Assembly: GCA_947095535.1 (NCBI GenBank)
Contig: OX352774.1
Span: forward strand, 246,971,825-247,035,824
From: Poecilobothrus nobilitatus
Lineage: Eukaryota; Arthropoda; Insecta; Diptera; Dolichopodidae
Reading direction: 5' to 3'
Length of the DNA: 64,000 nucleotides
Position numbers and translations under genes: made by a program. Under the pieces are notes generated by a model. The model had not been told where the DNA came from. It searched no databases and saw only the letters and a program-made list of their open reading frames with translations. How positions within the stretch are numbered: position 1 is the first letter of the stretch; each line of letters begins with the position of its first letter. Positions 60,859 through 64,000 of this stretch are shown here, in pieces.

Positions 60859-63800
60859 CTAGTTAAAACTTCTATTACATTGCTGATATTGTAACAATAA
60901 TGGTATCAATATTAAAATTTATGTGATAGTGTCATAATAAAAATAATAAGAAAGAAGAAAGATAAAAAAATGTATTCCTTAATTTAACACAGATCCATCA
61001 ATCATTTGAAAGTAATTTGATTTTCTTTCCAAAAGGTATTTAGGAAACTGATATTTTGTTCAATTAGATATGGAAGAAGTCTAGTAAAATTCGGAAAATT
61101 AAAAATAAAATGGTAACGGTTCCAAATTTTTCTCAGATCAAAGTGAAGAACAAAAAGTCAAATCTAACTGTTTATCAATTAAAATTAAATTCTATTGTTT
61201 AAGGAATATTATAAAAACACAAAACTAAATACATAATTTAGTACAATGGCGATTATTTACAACGGTAACACTGATAATTTAAAAAGATAAAGGTTATATT
61301 AAGCTTAAAAATATATAATATTGATTTTGAGGGCAATTAAAATATTTCTTAATATCGTTGATTATCCAAAATTAAAAAATTAATTAAACCCAAATTGAAT
61401 ATTTATTATAATAAAAAAAAAAAAAAAAGAAAAAAATTATCTTGTAATTAATTTTTATTGTCTAATAAGTATTCATTAAAAAAAAATGTCATGATTAAAT
61501 CAAAGATTACAAAAATGAATATAAAATACATATTATTACATATATTAATCATTTTTCAAATGAATCACTTTGTATTTTTTTTCTTGTTTTTTAGCACATT
61601 TTTTACAAATTTTTTTTCAATTAGTTTCACACTGTCTGTCTGTCATTCCGTCTGTTTACAAAATTTATACACCGTTAAAGATAGAGCAATAAAATTTTAA
61701 TCATGGGTAGATCTCATAAAAAAAAGTAATATTATATAGAACAACTTTTTTATGTAGCCCACATCCATTACGCAGCCACAGTCCCTCAAACTTTGAAAAA
61801 GGGCTATTTTTAAATGTGTATATTTCCGTATAAGTTCTCTGTATAAATTCTGCTTAACAAAATAAATACCATTCGTTAAGACTTTTCTTTACCTTTATAA
61901 AACAATCAAAATTATGTATAATATTTTGCAATTTACTGTTTACATTTACCGTTATGTGAAGATAATATTTTTTTTAATTTTTTTTTTCCTTCATAACTCC
62001 GGCATACTTTTAGTTAAAATCTTAAAATTTTAAGGATTTTTTAAAGTTAGTGAGACTTGCAAAACAATTTTTTGTAGCACGCTCTGTTCAATGGCTATTA
62101 GAGCTTGAAATTTTGCTAATTTTAAAAATCTCTATTTAGACACCATATACATATTTTTTCAAAATTAAAGGCAAAAATTAAAGCTTAAACTTCATAATTT
62201 TACATGGTTTTTCTTATTTAGTTCCCTTAAAATTGAAGAAAGTGTCATTTTATGTTTCACATTATTTCTTCTTATTTTATGAAATTCTCAGAAAATTTCC
62301 AATTTTTGGTGCAAGTCACAATTTTAAACATTAGATTTTGAAAAATGTGCGCCTTTAAAAACCATTGGTTTACATTCTGCTTTGACTTTAAATATTTTAG
62401 TAAATAATGAATCATAATTTCAGCATAATTATAATTATTATTAATTATATAATAATAATATGAATAAAAAAAAGAACTTTTTTGTGGTTTTTCTTATTTT
62501 TTTTGTTTTGTTCTAAACTTTATTAAATCAGTAGTGGGTTGATTGAAATAGAAAAAGACGACAGTCATCATTTCTATTCTATTTAACTTTTTTCTTCTAA
62601 ATTATTATTAGATATATATATGTATATATTTTTAGTATTTTTTTCATTCATATTTTTATTCATTGATAAAATCACTATTAAAATCTAATATAGTATTTTA
62701 TTTTAAGGTTTAAGGATTTAATTCAGATTTTTTTAATCATTTGTTAAAATAAAGTTTCCATTATTATTATGTTAATAAATGAATAATATGAAAAATTATT
62801 TATTTTATTAAATAATTATTTATTTTAATAAAAGAATTATTTATTTTTAATAAAAGAATTTCATTATACCTTAGCAATTAATAAAGAGTTATTTATTTAT
62901 ATTAAAAAAAAACGATGACAGAAAATCATTTAATGAGTATAGGTATACAATGTACGTATTATAATAATCATTAAAATTAATTTTTATTAAATAACAATAA
63001 TTCATTTTTAATAGTCTGTCTAAATCAATTAATAGTAGGTAATCTAAGTACGAATATGTATAATAACTTTCATATCTACTGAAAATAATAACGATCTTTT
63101 CTTTTCTTTTTCTTCTTACAATTTAAATGGATAATAATTGAGTGACATCACTTGCACTGATGATTTTTTATTTAAGAAGCATGAGCACCACTGTCACATA
63201 TTTATATAACTACATACTTCAAAATTTCATTACCCCGAAATTATAAGACCTTTTTATGTCGTTTTAGAATTATATAAACTAGTAAATATTTTCAGTTTTC
63301 AAATATAGATAAAAAAGTTTTCGTGATTTCTTTCACTCACTTTCATAAGTACATATAGTGCAAAATTATAACTACAAAACAATGACAACTCATCGCATTC
63401 TTATGTCGTACTTCTAAATTGTGGAACACATTATAATTTCTATAATATGTATAAAGAAATTTATTGAAGGAATCAACTTACATCTGCTAGAAATCCCATT
63501 TAATCTCACTCTAACATTTTAAAATTAAAATTTTCTTTCTTTTTGCTCATATCTATATTCAATAGCAATCATTATAATTTCTTTTCCGTTTTTTTGCGAG
63601 GATAAATGAGAACCTTCAAAAAAACACCCTATAACACGATTTTTCTGCTAAAGTGTGGGGTTTTAACACACTAAATGTTTCACCTTCCTGTTTTACCCAA
63701 AAAACAATATAAAAATGGAGTTTGAATATTGTTGTACTGTTTGGACAAACGAAGATTCTGTTAAACAATAAAACTTTCTTTAAGGTTTATATGAATATGT

Positions 63801-64000
63801 GGTGAACGAAAATGTTGACGTTCTTCTTAAACCATTGTAAGATTTAATTTTTAATTCATATAATTATCGCTGATTTCAAGGAACACTTCTGACTTGTATT
63901 GGAGACATAGTTCCACTGAATTATGCCCACTAGAAATTTAGACTACGTAGTGAATCAGTAGTGAGCATCAAGATTATTACTTAACATTGACATGATTTAG
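60859..64000. other. AT-rich window end, no gene recognised
   Basis: The frame at 61458-61700 is low-complexity. 61630-61690 (CTGTCTGTCTGTCATTCCGT, ACACCGTTAAA) resembles 19395-19435 (CTGTCTCTCGATCTG, ACACCGTTAAAA) and may be another dispersed repeat. 62400-62480 and 62760-62870 are AAT/ATTT-rich. Nothing else was seen. Confidence 0.4.

Overview
The window is very AT-rich nuclear DNA from an insect. It is probably a dipteran: short TACATACATATGTATG-type tracts are scattered throughout, and the best-conserved proteins (REPTOR-BP, TRAP-gamma) look insect-like. It is gene-poor: four protein-coding loci were found, all with GT-AG introns where introns can be seen. The rest is introns, intergenic DNA and a dense layer of transposon remnants. 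All calls come from reading the sequence; no database was searched.

Layout. (1) Plus strand 1682-5042: a two-exon gene for a secreted, highly repetitive [16 protein letters not shown] protein of about 967 residues. A TATA box lies upstream, and a pair of related dispersed repeats flanks the gene. (2) 6.5-10 kb: a 5'-truncated non-LTR retrotransposon, then two or three terminal-inverted-repeat (TIR) elements, one nested. (3) Minus strand 11443-28451: REPTOR-BP/CREBL2-type bZIP, three small exons split by a 16.6-kb intron that holds SINEs, MITEs and hairpins. (4) Minus strand 32209-33026: two-exon translocon-associated protein gamma. (5) 34.4-38.4 kb: a decayed PIF/Harbinger-like element with internal MITE, foldback and SINE insertions. 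(6) 39.8-41.1 kb: a truncated SINE and a dead non-LTR reverse transcriptase. (7) Minus strand 41920-42128: the terminal exon of a Ly6/uPAR GPI-anchored protein whose 5' exons are not visible. (8) 42.2-64 kb: MITEs, SINEs, foldback-like elements and one non-LTR C-terminal fragment. Part of this may be intron of the Ly6 gene.

The genes do not form an operon-like unit. They are unrelated housekeeping or regulatory genes (TRAP-gamma, REPTOR-BP) and secreted or surface proteins. The main novelty is in the mobile DNA. There is a tRNA-derived SINE family with seven copies, one with an exact 14-bp target-site duplication (TSD). A related SINE has a different 3' body and is bracketed by a 13-bp TSD. 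At least two foldback-like elements have arms built of degenerate tandem repeats, GG termini and 9-10-bp TSDs. A two-copy MITE family and an internally deleted TIR element that still carries an exon-like start with a splice donor are also present.
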